Below, one piece after another: positions 9,885 through 21,605 of a stretch of DNA of 64,000 bases (position 1 is its first letter; each line of letters opens with the position of its first letter). A program made the translations under genes and the position numbers. This DNA comes from Neoarius graeffei (Eukaryota; Chordata; Actinopteri; Siluriformes; Ariidae), in the NCBI RefSeq assembly GCF_027579695.1, contig NC_083577.1:94172039-94236038 (forward strand). Reading direction: 5' to 3'. The notes under the pieces were generated by a model. The model was not told the DNA's origin and did not search any database. It worked only from the letters and a program-made list of their open reading frames with translations.

Positions 9885-10935
9885 GTGATGCAGGACACTC
9901 AAACTAAAGAGCGAGTCATGCAGCTTTTGATTCCAAAGATCCGCCGGGAATTGATATTCCAGGTGGCTCACTTTAATCCTGGACACTTAGGGCAGGATAA
10001 AACACTAGCCCGAATAATGGCCTGGTTCTATTGGCCAGGGATTCGCGGCAATGTCCGTAAGTGGTATACGGCGTGCCGCGAATGCCAGTTAGTAAATCCA
10101 GTGGCCATTCCAAAAGCGCCTTTGCGCCCTCTCCCATTAATCGAGACCCTGTTCAAAAGAATTGGGATGGATCTCGTCGGGCCATTAGATCGGTCAACAC
10201 GAGGGTACCGCTTTTTATTAGTTCTGGTGGACTATGCAACGCGATACCCAGAAGCGGTGCCTCTTCACAATATCTCAGCATGCAGTATTGCAGAAGCACT
10301 CTTCCACGTTATCTCCCGAGTTGGAATCCCGAAAGAGATTCTGACTGACCAAGGCACCTCCTTTATGTCATGTACACTGAACGAACTGTATGGGTTGTTG
10401 GGTATTAAGCCGATCCGCACCAGCGTGTATCACCCACAAGCAGACGGTTTCGTTGAACAGTTCAACTGCACCCTCAAGAATATTATTAAAAAATTCGTAA
10501 GTGAGGACGCACGTAATTGGGATAAATGGCTCGAACCCTTGCTATTTGCAGTGCAAGAGGTCCCCCAAGCCTCCACGGGGTTCTCCCCATTTGAATTGTT
10601 ATATGGGTGTAAGCCGCGTGGCATTTTAGATGTGCTGTGGGAAAATTGGGAGGAGGGACCTTCACCAAGTAAAAATTAAATCCAATATGTTATTGACCTG
10701 CGCACAAAACTCCACACACACACCTAACTCAGGAGAATTTGCGGCAGGCCCAAGAACGACAAACCTGCCTGTACGACAAGGGTACATGCCTTAGGGAGTT
10801 CGCATCGGGAGATAAAGTACTCGTACTGTTGCCCACATCGAGCTCCAAATTGGTCGCCAAGTGGCAAGGACCCTTTGAGGTCACACGGCAAGTCAGGGAC
10901 ATTGACTATGAGGTGAGGCGAGCGGACAGGGTGGG
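9885..10935 (+). pseudogene. Integrase of complete Gmr1-like element
   Basis: Same frame as the protease, separated by one TGA. The HHCC zinc-binding domain reads HFNPGHLGQDKTLARIMAWF with CRECQ. The catalytic core has the first Asp in GMDLVGPL, the second in ILTDQGTSF, and Glu in QADGFVEQF. The frame stops at a TAA at 10677. After another frameshift a GPF/Y-type end continues (LVAKWQGPFEVTRQV, about 10840-10900). Integrase inserts element cDNA into chromosomes. Its position before RT is the hallmark of the Gmr1 group. Confidence 0.9.
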
Positions 10936-12520
10936 GTGCTACAGGTTTACCACCTCAATCTGCTCAAACTCTGGAACGAGGAGGTCCCCGTGGCGTTGGT
11001 GTCGGTGGTTCCGGAGAAGGCAGAGCTGGGGCCGGAGGTTGAAAAGGGAACATTGGCATCACGTACCTCTCCGGTCCCCTGTGGAGACCACCTCTCCCCG
11101 ACCCAACTCGCGGAGGTCGCCCAGTTGCAGACCGAGTTTTCGGATGTGTTCTCACCCCTGCCCGGTCGCACTAACCTCATAGAGCACCACATCGAGATGC
11201 CCCCGGGGGTGGTAGTGCGTAGCCGCCCTTACAGGCTACCCGAACACAAAAAAAAGGTGGTTCAGGAAGAACTTCAGACCATGCTCGAAATGGGCATCGT
11301 CGAGGAGTCCCACAGTGACTGGAGCAGCCCGGTGGTCTTGGTACCCAAGGCCGACGGGTCGGTCCGGTTTTGTGTGGACTATAGGAAAGTCAACGCGGTG
11401 TCTAAATTTGACGCGTACCCAATGCCTTGTATTGACGAGCTGCTCGATCGACTAGGCACGGCTCGCTTTTATTCGACACTGGATTTGACGAAGGGATATT
11501 GGCAGATCCCCTTGACTCCACTATCCCGAGAAAAAACGGCCTTTTCCACACCATTTGGGTTACACCAATTCGTCACACTTCCGTTTGGGCTGTTTGGGGC
11601 GCCTGCTACGTTTCAGCGGCTGATGGATCGGGTTCTCCGCCCCCATGCCGCCTATGCGGCCACCTTTCTGCATGACATCATCATATATAGTAATGACTGG
11701 CCGAGGCACTTGGAACACCTAAGGGCCGTCCTTAGGTCGCTGAGGTGGGTGGGTCTCACAGCCAACCCAAAGAAGTGTGTGATTGGGCAGGTGGAAGTAC
11801 GGTATCTGGGCTTCCACTTGGGCAACGGGCAGGTGCATCCCCAAATTAATAAGACCGCAGCGATTGCAGCCTGCCCGAGGCCCAAGACCAAAAAGGGGGT
11901 GAGACAGTTCCTGGGGCTGGCTGGTTATTATCGTAGGTTTATACCTAATTATTCAGACGTCACCAGCCCGCTGACTGACCTCACTAAAAAGGGAGCGCCA
12001 GATCTGGTCCAGTGGATGGAGCAGTGTCAGCGGGCTTTCTCTGAGGTAAAGGCTGCACTGTGTGGGGGGCCACTTTTACATTCCCCTGACTTCTCTCTCC
12101 CTTTTATGTTACAGACGGATGCGTCGGACAGAGGGCTGGGGGCCGTTTTGTCCCAGCAGGTGGAGGGGGAGGACCGCCCAGTCCTTTACATCAGTCGGAA
12201 GCTGTCAGTGCGTGAGGGGTGCTACAGCACGATTGAGAAGGAGTGCCTGGCGATCAAGTGGGCGGTCCTCGCCCTCCGTTACTACCTGCTGGGGCACCCT
12301 TTCACCCTCTGTTCGGACCACGCGCCCCTCCAGTGGCTCCACCACATGAAGGATGCCAACGCGCAGATCACCCGTTGGTATCTTGCACTCCAACCCTTCA
12401 ACTTCAAGGTGGTCCACAGGCCGGGGGCGCAGATGGTCGTGGCTGACTTCCTTTCCCGTCAAGGGGGGGAGTCGGCTGCAGGTCGGAAGGCCGCCCGGCC
12501 TGAGTCGGGCGGTGGGGGTA
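10936..12520 (+). pseudogene. Reverse transcriptase and RNase H of complete Gmr1-like element
   Basis: Long open frame. RT blocks visible: SSPVVLVPKADGSVRFCVDY, STLDLTKGYWQIPL, FVTLPFGLFGAPATFQRLMD and the palm motif region AATFLHDIIIYS. The usual YxDD is read FLHD, so the first catalytic Asp of the pair is His and polymerase activity should be lost. RNase H follows (QTDASDRGLGAVLSQ; Glu in STIEKECLAIKW; Asp in CSDHAPLQWLHH) and ends near 12470, close to the polypurine tract. The nominal frame runs on into the 3' LTR. Confidence 0.9.
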
Positions 12521-12834
12521 TGTGGCAGTGGGGGTGTGGTCAAGCGTCGGTCTGTGACCGGAGGGCGGAGTCAGGGGCGGTAAGTGGCAGAATCACTGCA
12601 CCTGATGTTAATTAATGTGTTTGTGTGTCTTCCCCAGTGACCGCGCCCTATTTAAGGAGAGAGAGCGAGAGCAGAGGGGGCTCTCTCCCCAACCAGATGA
12701 CTTGTGTGTGTGCATGCGTGTGTGGCTGGGAGAGTCAAAGTTTTGCACTGAAAAGTGAAAATAAAAAGAGTTTTGTGAACTCAGTTCTGGCCTGCCATCC
12801 TTCTGTGCTCCACCCACCCATACGAACTGTCACA
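12521..12834 (+). repeat. 3' LTR of complete Gmr1-like element
   Basis: Equal in length to the 5' LTR, with about 16 substitutions. Followed by TSD CAGTT at 12835-12839 and then by the interrupted LINE. Confidence 0.93.
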
Positions 12835-12839
12835 CAGTT

Positions 12840-14422
12840 GTTTGGGTATTCTGGAGCTGCTCATCCATGAGACATGGCCCAACCAGCGAAGTCTGTTATT
12901 ACGAAGCATAGTCTCGATGGTAGTGGAGTTGGCACATTCTAAAATCTCCCGGTTTGTCACACGCTGCCACCATTTGACATTCACTATTTGCCGAAGCGAT
13001 CTGTGGTGGAATACTTCTAGTCTTTGGATGTGATGTGCTAACGTTGGCCACGTTTTGGATCCACAGAGGAGTGAGGGTAGAACAATGGCTTTATATACAG
13101 TCAGCTTGGTAGACAGGGTAAGCCCCCTTCTGTTGAAGCACCTAGTTCGAAGTGCACTAAACGCAGCTGCACTGCGGCACACTCATCGCTGGATTTCTGA
13201 GTCGAGGCTTGCATCGTCAGACAGATTGCCTCCAAGGTATGTAAATGTTTGGGCTCGTTTTAGCTCAGACCCATCGATGGTGATGATGGGTGGTTGGTCA
13301 CACTGAACATGCATTACTTCTGTCTTAGGCTTGCTGATTGTCAGACCCCAGGCCCTGCAAGACTTATTCAATGCTAATTCCTTCCTGTAAGGACTCCATA
13401 GTTCTGGTAGCCAATGCAGCAACATCCACATAGAGAAAGTTGTTGAGTCTTGAAGTCGCTGTTGACTTAACTTTGAGTCCCTGAAGATTGAAAAGCCTGC
13501 CGTCGAGCTTGTGTTTTATCTCCACACCGAACTCCCTGATGGATTTATGGGCATGTTGTAGGACAAACAAGAAGAAGAGGATAAACAGCATGGGAGCTAG
13601 GATGCATCCTTGATGAAGGCCGTTGGTTACATTGAAAGATACAGTGAATTCTCCACCAACCAGTACTCTCACTTCCATACTGTCATGAAAGTTTTGGATG
13701 ATGTTAACTATTTTGGGAGGGATTCCAATCTTCTGCAGTAGTGCCCACATAAGGGGCCTGCTAACTGTGTCAAAAGCCTTTACTAAGTCCACAAAGACTA
13801 CGCACAGTTCATGATGTTGTTCTTGGCACTTTTCCAAAAGCTGCTGGATAGCAAACATCATAGCACTGGTCGCGCGGCTGCCTCTAAAGCTACACTGTGC
13901 CTCGGGGAGGTGTTTCTCAATGCAAGGCCACACCCTGTCCAAGATGATGCAAGCAAATACCTGTAGCTTGCCGATGACAGATAGAAGTGTGATCCCATAG
14001 TAGTTACTGCAGTTAAAGCAGCATTGCTTCTTGAAGATGATGATGATGTTACCATTTTTCAGATCTTGAGGCACCCTCTCCTCCTCCCAGATGGAAAGAA
14101 GGAGGTCCCGGAGTTCTGTGAGAAGGGCTGGTCCACCTGCTTTGAGGACCTCTGCAGGAATACTGTCTGGGCCAGGGGCCTTGTTGTTGGCCAGATGGTC
14201 GAGGGCTAACTTAATGTCCTCGATGGTTGGGGGTATTGTGAGTTCGCTGAGTGGTTCTTCCTGTGTTATCTCATCGAGGATGCTAGTATTTGCTGTTCCA
14301 GGTTGATTCAGCAGATCACTGAAATGCTGTTTCCAGCGAGCCAAGATGGTCAGCCGGCTGCCTTGGTCATCATTGATGGGGCAGATGCTGCTTTGGCGCC
14401 GCTGGTATACAAATTTGACCAA
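12840..14422 (-). pseudogene. Reverse transcriptase of the APE-type LINE
   Basis: RT blocks: NNKAPGPDSIPAEVLKAGGP, NYYGITLLSVIGKLQVF, CVVFVDLVKAFDTVSRPLMW and GLHQGCILAPMLFIL. The catalytic box, normally [YF]ADD, is read YVDV in LNNFLYVDVAALAT, so both active Asp positions are damaged. Downstream comes YKAIVLPSLLCGSKTW and LRQIVNVKWWQRVTNREIL, then WLGHVSWM. At least two frame changes (near 13400 and 13180) break it. Confidence 0.85.
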
Positions 14423-14602
14423 TTAGAAGAAGGATCTAGAGTCATGCCTTTCTGCATGCTGCTCAACTTCTTTGGCACAATCCAGCTTCCACTGGTTTTG
14501 AAGATGGCGAAACTTCTTTTGGCAGATATTTCTGGCTTGTGTATAGCGTTCTCTCTTTTCCTGGGTGTCGCTGCCGAGGACAGCTTGGAAAACATCTTGC
14601 TT

Positions 14603-15712
14603 TCAGTGCAGGAGGTTCATAATTGTGGGGTTATTTTCATCGAACCAGTCCCAGTGGTTGCACTTTTGGAAGCTGACGGTGATCTTAGCACTGGCATATA
14701 GATTATCATGAAGATTCTCCCACTGCTCCTCAAGGGACTGGTTTTCAGCATGGTTACTTGGTAGGTTTTGACAGATGGTCTCTTGCAACTGTTCAGCTAT
14801 AGCTGGGTCTTTCAATTTGCTTACATTGAAACGCTTTGGCAAGTTGCTCTTCTGTTTTTGTGCTGATAGATGGAAATGAAGATTAAGGTGAGCATACACC
14901 ATTTTATGGTCAGTCCAGCAGTCAGCACTGCGGCGAATTCTTGACTCTATGATATTACTCTTGTAATGTTGTCTAACAATAATATAGTCGATGAGATGCC
15001 ATATTTTAGATCTTGGATGCTGCCATGTTCCCTTGTGAATATCCACATGAGAAAAGAGTGTGTTGGTAATGCAAAGGCCAAAACGGGTGCACAAATCAAG
15101 CAACAAGGTGCCCTGTTCGTTCATGTCACCAAGACCATGGCAGCCTGTCAAATTTCACCAAGCTTCCAAGCCTGTTCCTACACGAGCATTGAAATCGCCA
15201 AGTAGGAAAATTCTGTCGAGTCTGGGAGTTGATGTTAATACTTCCAACAACTGGTCATAAAACAGAGCTTTCTCTTCGGGTGGTCTTTTGAAGGTTGGGG
15301 CATATATGCTTATAACTGTGGCAATGAATTTGTCCAGTTTAATTCATCACCCTGGGGCTAATTCCCTTCCAGATAATCACAAGGGGGAGGAGGGTATTAT
15401 TAATGGCAATGGCGACTCCTTCAAGCTTTGTATCATTTAGTGGTCTTCCTGAGTGAAGGAAGGTGTAGTCTCCTTTGACAAACTCGCCTTCTCCTGGTAT
15501 CCAACATTCACTGAGACAGGCAATGTCAATACTAAGGCACTTGAGCTCCAAGGCTACTAAAGCTGATCAGCGCTCTGGGGCCTGGCATTTGGTAGAAGTT
15601 GCATCGGACATAGTCCGGACATTCCAACAAGCTAGTTTAACTTGTTTGGGATCCTTGTGAGCAGATCTGGGCTGATTGGGGCCGCAGGGTCCACGAGGCT
15701 TTACCCAGGGTC
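14603..15712 (-). pseudogene. APE endonuclease of the LINE
   Basis: The beginning is read near 15630 as CWNVRTM, followed by DIACLSECW and later GDMNEQGTLLLDLCTRFGLC and SKIWHLIDYIIVRQHY. The C-terminal motif is CWTDHKMVYAHL, corresponding to the SDH-type catalytic end of apurinic-like endonucleases. It nicks target DNA for target-primed reverse transcription. Stops and frame changes occur around 15340 and 15150. Confidence 0.8.
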
Positions 15713-15720
15713 TGTCATGC

Positions 15721-16190
15721 TTGTTGTTACACTGCGCAGATCCACAGCTCAGGTGTTGGTGATGTGATTGCTTATGTGGGTCTGTAGTGGGCTATGTACC
15801 ACTGCAAGGGGTTGCTAGCCCCATTGTAGTGAGCAAGTAGGCTGCCCTCTTCCGTACTTGTGTTCCTCAATGAGCAGGTTCTGGAGTGGATTCATAACAA
15901 AACACAAATCACCAGGCCTGGGTCAGAAAGGCTGACATGAAAGGATCAGTGGGTTAACCCAAGCAAGGACTGGTCCTGATTTGTTTTGGGGGTTTATTCC
16001 CTTAGATCCACTGCATTCTGCTAACAACTAGGGGCAGTGTGAAGAGCCACAGCATGTGGTCTGCGACATGTGAGAGCCTAGTTGTTGTGGCCACTTGCTG
16101 ATGACAAATTGGCCATATATTGTGCATCACATGCCGCTGGATAAGGGAAGACCAGTCTGGGATGCCAAGCTAGTGGCCAACCAGAAAGGT
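15721..16190. other. Probable 5' region of the LINE; no gene seen
   Basis: Continues upstream of the endonuclease without a recognisable break. No sustained frame, LTR or terminal repeat is visible. The boundary with the L2 fragment that follows lies near 16190. Confidence 0.4.
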
Positions 16191-16194
16191 ACCA

Positions 16195-17010
16195 TTCCTC
16201 CAGTGATCCTTTGTAACCTTCACTATATGAGGTACCAGCAGATAGCCTGCACCTTTTGATCAAAGTAGACGTGGCAGGTCATAAAGGACCAGAAGTTCGC
16301 TTAGGTACTGTGGCACGAGACCATTCAGTGCTTTAAAGGTCAACAGTAGTATTTTATATACAATGCAAAATTTGATTGGGAGCCAGTGCAGTGTGGATAA
16401 GACAGTGGTGATGTGATCATATTTTCAAGTTCTCTTAAAGACTCTTACTGCTGTATTTTGAACTAACTGGAGCTTGGTTATGCACTTATTGAAACATCCA
16501 GACAGTAAGGCACTACAGTAATCCAACCTGGAGGTAATAAAAGCATGAACTAGTTTTTCTGCATCGTGTCGTGACATCAAATTTCTTATCTTAGCAATAT
16601 TTCTGAGATGAAAGAAAGCTATCTGGGTAATGTTATCGATGTGAGTTTCAAATGAAAGACTTGGGTCAATAATCACCCCAAGGTCTTTTACTGCTGCACG
16701 TGAAGAAAGAGAAAGGCCATCCAGAGTCACTGTGCAATCAGAAAACCTACTTCTAACTGTATGTGGTCCTAGTACAAATACTTCAGTCTTGTCAGAGTTA
16801 AGCAGAAGGAAGTTAATAAGCATCTAGTGTCTAATGTTCTTTACACATTCCTCAATTCTGTTAAGCTGATGTCTCTCATCTGGCTTTGCAGAAACATACA
16901 ACTGTGTGTCATCAGCATAACAGTGGAAACCAATACCATGCTTATGAATAATATCACCCAGAGGTAACATATATAAAGAAAAAAGCAGTGGGCCTAAGAT
17001 AGAACCATAG
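16195..17010 (-). mobile_element. L2-type LINE ORF2 fragment, inverted
   Basis: Matches the RT palm-to-C-terminus section of the L2 copy at about 55440-56210. The part at 16840-17005 is the complement of the [13 protein letters not shown] region. The fragment is truncated on both sides and lacks the 3' UTR tail. Confidence 0.85.
16425..16823 (-). pseudogene. L2-type ORF2 segment after the RT palm
   Basis: Open for 132 codons: [72 protein letters not shown]. This is the thumb and following region of L2/CR1-type RT. Confidence 0.85.
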
Positions 17011-17506
17011 ACTTAACACTGGAGCATGAAACAGTGCTAATATTTTGCTGTGCACTAAAAGAGGAGCAAGTAGCTCCTGTATTGACAAAGGATAAATGGT
17101 CCTGCCAGTGGTAAATTTCACAGTAGGAAGTTGTTCATAGTGCTCACCAGCAACATCACTTAAAAAGGCAGGGTTCCTACTCTGTGGGCAAACCTAGTCT
17201 TGTGGACCATGGGGGTTTGCAGCCTTCCACTGTGAAGGAAGGCACTGATTACTTTCTGGAAGGGGGCAGAGAGAGTTTTATTATTTTGTGAGCTCTGATT
17301 TTTTCTGATCCTTAGAATGATATTCATGTGCCCAGTGACCTGGTTTTTCACAGAGCTATCAGGTGCCTGGGTGCTTATTACTGCCTTTATTGTATGAGGG
17401 CTGGGCCTGACCTTGTGGATAAGAAAGAACTAGAACATTATTCTCAGGATTTATTCCTATGGGTTTCACTGGAAGAGCTCCAGCAGATTGTAGTTCATGG
17501 AACAAT
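17011..17506. other. No recognised features
   Basis: About 500 bases without repeats shared in the window. A 60-codon frame near the end (17328-17510) has no recognisable motif and is not called. Confidence 0.5.
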
Positions 17507-17511
17507 ATGAC

Positions 17512-17822
17512 TGTGGCAGTGGGGGCGTGGTCAAGCGCCGGTCTGTGACAGGAGGGCAGAGTCAGGGAAGGTAAGTGGCAGAATCACTTCACCTGAGAGC
17601 AATTAACCTGTGTTTGTGTGTCTTCCCAGTGACCGCGCCCTATATGAGGAGGGAGAGTGAGAGCAGAGGGGGCTCATCTCCAGACCAGACGCCAGTTGTG
17701 TGTGGGTGTGTGTCTGAGTGGGAAGTTGTTCACTGAAAAGTGTAGCAATAAAAGCCTCATTTACAAACCTCATCTCTGTCCTGCCGTCCTCTGTGCTCCA
17801 CCCCTTCGTTAGAACTGTTACA
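17512..17822 (+). repeat. Solo LTR of the Gmr1-like family
   Basis: 311 bp, from TGTGGCAG to CTGTTACA, with the 5-bp duplication ATGAC on each side (17507-17511 and 17823-17827). Internal sequence is absent, so the element was lost by recombination between its LTRs. TATA-like and AATAAA signals are kept. It is more diverged than the LTRs at 7917 and 12521. Confidence 0.93.
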
Positions 17823-17827
17823 ATGAC

Positions 17828-18391
17828 ATTCTAGCAGAGACCTAATCATAGCAACAACTGTGTAACAATAGTGTATTGATATGTGGGGGAAAGAACTTGA
17901 CTAGAAATAATCAAATATATTTTTAAAATATCTTCTGACTCTGAATATAGCTTTTGGTTATTAATTAACCTGTAGCTTAGCACACACATTACTGATGACA
18001 TAGTGTTGTGTTCCAGATGTTATATCAGCTGCGTACTTTGTCCTGTTGGTATTAATACAGTTTAATTACTCAGGAGTTGTTGATAAGTAACACTTAGAGT
18101 TGATTTTGAAATATGGACCATATAAAAGAAGTTACAAGTTTGAAGTGTTGTTTAAACTGATATCTTCCTGTTCTACATAATGATCCTTACACACTCATTA
18201 CAGTAAGTAATCTAGTGTAACTAGCTTGGTAAACAAAGTGACATGATTCATGACAAAGAACCACACACTCATCCAAAACAGATTGCATTCTGATTCAATA
18301 CTGAAAAAAGTGTAAACAAAGACTTAAAAGCATTTCATACTTGAAAATCAGGTTTTTACATCATCAACTACTCCATCTATAGATATGATAG
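17828..18391. other. AT-rich sequence without recognised features
   Basis: No coding frame, terminal repeat or RNA gene seen. Its end (18345-18385) resembles 35930-35975, see findings. Confidence 0.5.
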
Positions 18392-19095
18392 TAGCTCCGA
18401 ATCAGAAAAAGTTGGGACAGTTTGGAAAATGCAAATAAAAAAGAAAGCAGTAATTTCTCGATTGACTTTTACTTATATTTCATTACAGACTGTATGAACC
18501 CAAGATATTTCATGTTTTGTTGGTCAACTTCATTTCATTTGTGAATATAAATTCATTCCTGCATTTCAGACCTGCAACACAGTCCAAAAAAAGTTGAGAG
18601 TAATGAGGTAAAACAATTAAATAATGATGTGATTTGAAACCAGGGATGACAACAGGTGACTGTAATCATGATTTGGTACAAAATCAGTACCCAGGAAAGG
18701 TTGACTGTTTGAGGAGCAAAGATGGGCCGAGGATCTCCAGTTTATCAACAAATGCATGAGGAACTTGCTGAAATATTTAAAAACACTGTTCCTCAAAGAA
18801 AGATAGGAAGGGATTTGAATATTTCACCTTCTTTGGTGCATAATGTAATTAAACAATTCAAGGGATCTGGAGGAATTTCGGTGTGTAAAGGGTAAAAGCA
18901 CATGCCTAAGCTGAACACCCATGATCTCCAATCCCTCAGATGGTACTGCATCAAGAACTGTCAATCATCTGTAGCTGATAGAACCACATGGGTTTGGGAT
19001 TACTTTGACAAACCTTTGTCGAGCACTACAATACGGCTTATATACAGAGCTTTACTGTACAAAAAGGAAGCCTTATGTTAACTCTGTCCAAAAGT
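18392..19095 (+). mobile_element. Tc1-type fossil (family C), left part
   Basis: Begins with a Tc1-like terminus (CCGAATCAGAAAAAGTTGGG) and contains the start of a transposase at 18722 (MGRGSPVYQQMHEELAEIF). Cut off at about 19095 by an L2 tail. The right end of the same family is seen at 35486-35920. Confidence 0.75.
18722..19095 (+). pseudogene. Tc1-type transposase N-terminus (family C)
   Basis: The helix-turn-helix region is readable (KIGRDLNISPSLVHNVIKQF), then a TAA at about 18894 interrupts it. The frame continues as HDLQSLRWYCIKNCQSSVAD. No catalytic residue is retained. Confidence 0.7.
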
Positions 19096-19354
19096 GCCAT
19101 TTAGTCAAGTCAAGTTTATTTGTATAGCACTTTTAACAATAGACATTGTCGCAAAGCAGCTTTACAGGAAAATAAAAGCTTTAAACATATGATCTAATTT
19201 TACCCCTAATAAATGTATTTGTCCCTGATGAACAAGCCTGCGGTGACGGTGGTGAGGAAAAACTCCCTTAGACATCATGAGGAAGAAACCTTGAGAGGAA
19301 CCAGACTCAAAAGGGAAACGATCCTCATCTCGGTGATAACAGATAGTGTGATTA
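19096..19354 (-). mobile_element. L2-type 3' UTR fragment, first half
   Basis: Starts with the 'caagtcaagtttatttgt' tail in inverted orientation and runs into the TA target of the Tc1 at 19357. It resumes at 20962. Confidence 0.8.
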
Positions 19355-19356
19355 TA

Positions 19357-20959
19357 CAACCCCCATTCCAAAAAAGTTGGGACAAAGTACAAATTGTAAA
19401 TAAAAATGGAATGCAATGATGTGGAAGTTTCAAAATTCCATATTTTATTCAGAATAGAACATAGATGACATATCAAATGTTTAAACTGAGAAAATGCATC
19501 ATTTAAAGATAAAAATTAGGTGATTTTAAATTTCATGACAACAACACATCTCAAAAAAGTTGGGACAAGGCCATGTTTACCACTGTGAGACATCCCCTTT
19601 TCTCTTTATAACAGTCTGTAAACGTCTGGGGACTGAGGAGACAAGTTGCTCAAGTTTAGGGATGGGAATGTTAACCCATTCTTGTCTAATGTAGGATTCT
19701 AGTTGCTCAACTGTCTTAGGTCTTTTTTGGCGTATCTTCCGTTTTATGATGCGCCAAATGTTTTCTACAGGTGAAAGATCTGGACTGCAGGCTGGCCAGT
19801 TCAATACCCGGACCCTTCTTCTACGCAGCCATGATGCTGTAATTGATGCAGTATGTGGTTTGGCATTGTCATGTTGGAAAATGCAAGGTCTTCCCTAAAA
19901 GAGATGTCATCTGGATGGGAGCATATGTTGCTCTAGAACCTGGATATACCTTTCAGCATTGATGGTGTCTTTCCAGATGTGTAAGCTGCCCATGCCACAC
20001 GCACTAATGCAACCCCATACCATCAGAGATGCAGGCTTCTGAACTGAGCACTGATAACAACTTGGGTCGTCCTTCTCCTCTTTAGTCCGAATGACACGGC
20101 ATCCCTGATTTCCATAAAGAACTTCAAATTTTGATTCGTCTGACCACAGAACAGTTTTCCACTTTGCCACAGTCCATTTAAAATGAGCCTTGGGCCAGAG
20201 AAGACGTCTGCGCTTCTGGATCATGTTTAGATATGGCTTCTTCTTTGAACTATAGAGTTTTAGCTGGCAACGGCGGATGGCATGGTGAATTGTGTTCACA
20301 GATAATGTTCTCTGGAAATATTCCTGAGCCCATTTTGTGATTTCCAATACAGAAGCATGCCTGTAGGTGATGCAGTGCTGTCTAAGGGCCCGAAGATCAC
20401 AGGCACCCAGTATGGTTTTCCAGCCTTGACCCTTACGCACAGAGATTCTTCCAGATTCTCTGAATCTTTTGATGATATTATGCACTGTAGATGATGATGT
20501 TCAAACTCTTTGCAATTTTACACTGTCAAACTCCTTTCTGATATTGCCCCACTATTTGTCAGCGCAGAATTAGGGGGATTGGTGATCCTCTTCCCATCTT
20601 TACTTCTGAGAGCCGCTGCCACTCCAAGATGCTCTTTTTATACCCAGTCATGTTAATGACCTATTGCCAATTGACCTAATGAGTTGCAATTTGGTCCTCC
20701 AGCTGTTCCTTTTTTGTACCTTTAACTTTTCCAGCCTCTTATTGCCCCTGTCCCAACTTTTTTGAGATGTGTTGCTGTCATGAAATTTCAAATGAGCCAA
20801 TATTTGGCATGAAATTTCAAAATGTCTCACTTTCGACATTTGATATGTTGTCTATGTTCTATTGTGAATACAATATCAGTTTTTGAGATTTGTAAATTAT
20901 TGCATTCCGTTTTTATTTACAATTTGTACTTTGTCCCAACTTTTTTGGAATCGGGGTTG
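19357..20959 (-). mobile_element. Complete Tc1-family transposon (family A, 1603 bp)
   Basis: Ends CAACCCCCATTCC... and ...GGAATCGGGGTTG with TA on both sides (19355-19356, 20960-20961). Removing it rejoins an L2 3' UTR, as seen uninterrupted by a Tc1 at 36860-36900. A second member lies at 57633-62278. Confidence 0.95.
19577..20597 (-). pseudogene. Tc1-type transposase (family A), broken
   Basis: Start at 20597 (MGRGSPIPLILR-type opening). The N-terminal binding domain is frameshifted at about 20500. The readable core has [35 protein letters not shown] with the first Asp, and after another frame change the second Asp in FQHDNAKPH and Glu in SPVENIWRIIKRKI. The family matches the copy at 57995. 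Confidence 0.9.
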
Positions 20960-20961
20960 TA

Positions 20962-21180
20962 AATAACTTGCTTCTATAACTGTGTCCTATGAAGTCACAA
21001 AGTACAACTGCGCAACCAGGACAATCATTATAGTTTTAGCATGGAGTCTATTTTGTTGAAGTTATCAATTGTTCATTGATGGAGACTTGAGTGCTAGACC
21101 ATTCATGACAACTGCAGCTGTGAGAGAATTTTGACTTAAGCTTGCTGTTTAGAGTTTCAGGGTTTCCATAGTCTCTGGGG
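20962..21180 (-). mobile_element. L2-type 3' UTR fragment, second half
   Basis: Continuation of 19096-19354 beyond the Tc1. It shares 'ctataactgtgtcctatgaagtcac' with 36880-36900 plus 39482, and 'tcattgatggagacttgagtg' with other copies. Confidence 0.8.
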
Positions 21181-21345
21181 CATCAGTAGGTGCTAGGTTT
21201 GCCCCAGTTATCTTTTTATCTTGATGACATGGCTCCAGGTTGCAAGGGCCAGACAGTAGAATCCACCGTTGTTCGGTGGAGGTGTGAAGCCTCCAAGACT
21301 GCTCTCCCATTTCAATATTTTATGGGCTTCACACACCCCCAGACT

Positions 21346-21348
<3 letters not shown>

Positions 21349-21393
<45 letters not shown>
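21349..21393. repeat. (AC)n microsatellite
   Basis: About 22 uninterrupted AC units. Unlike the tracts at 3157 and 61738 it is not inside a recognised LTR. Confidence 0.95.
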
Positions 21394-21395
<2 letters not shown>

Positions 21396-21605
21396 CCCAT
21401 GCACAAATGTTTTAGTTCGCTACAATTATTTTTGAGATCATGAAGAAATTGAGATTGTGGTGAAATTGTTGTATTAGTTCACATGAATTTATGATTGTCA
21501 TACTTAGGAAGTATTTTAACATTAAGCTCCTTTAAGCTGAGTCTAAGTACACTTTGAGTACTAAATGTTTAGAGGAGCTTGTGTGTATGTGATCATCATG
21601 TCAAG

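Larger units (their letters stand above)
7917..12834 (+). mobile_element. Complete Gmr1-like Ty3/gypsy element (4918 bp)
   Basis: Two LTRs of 314 bp each (7917-8230, 12521-12834) and TSD CAGTT on both sides (7912-7916, 12835-12839). A TGG-starting primer site lies at 8232 and a purine-rich tract (GGGCGGTGGGGGTA) just before 12521. Domain order is gag, protease, integrase, RT, RNase H, so integrase lies upstream of RT as in Ty1/copia. That order defines the Gmr1 group of deuterostome Ty3 elements. By eye the LTRs differ at about 16 of 314 positions (roughly 5 percent), so the insertion is not recent. Confidence 0.95.
7626..15720 (-). mobile_element. APE-type LINE split by a Ty3 insertion
   Basis: Read from right to left: endonuclease (about 15712-14603), RT (14422-13364), C-terminal region (13182-12840), then the last 90 codons at 7916-7657, after removing the Ty3 element at 7917-12834. 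The 3' end has a TCTTCTTC run on the plus strand (AAG repeats in sense). Duplicated CAGTT at 7912-7916 and 12835-12839 shows that the Ty3 element entered this LINE. The clade is uncertain: the C-terminal RLRWLGHV...GCPQKQWKD pattern is RTE- or I-like rather than L1 or L2. Confidence 0.8.
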
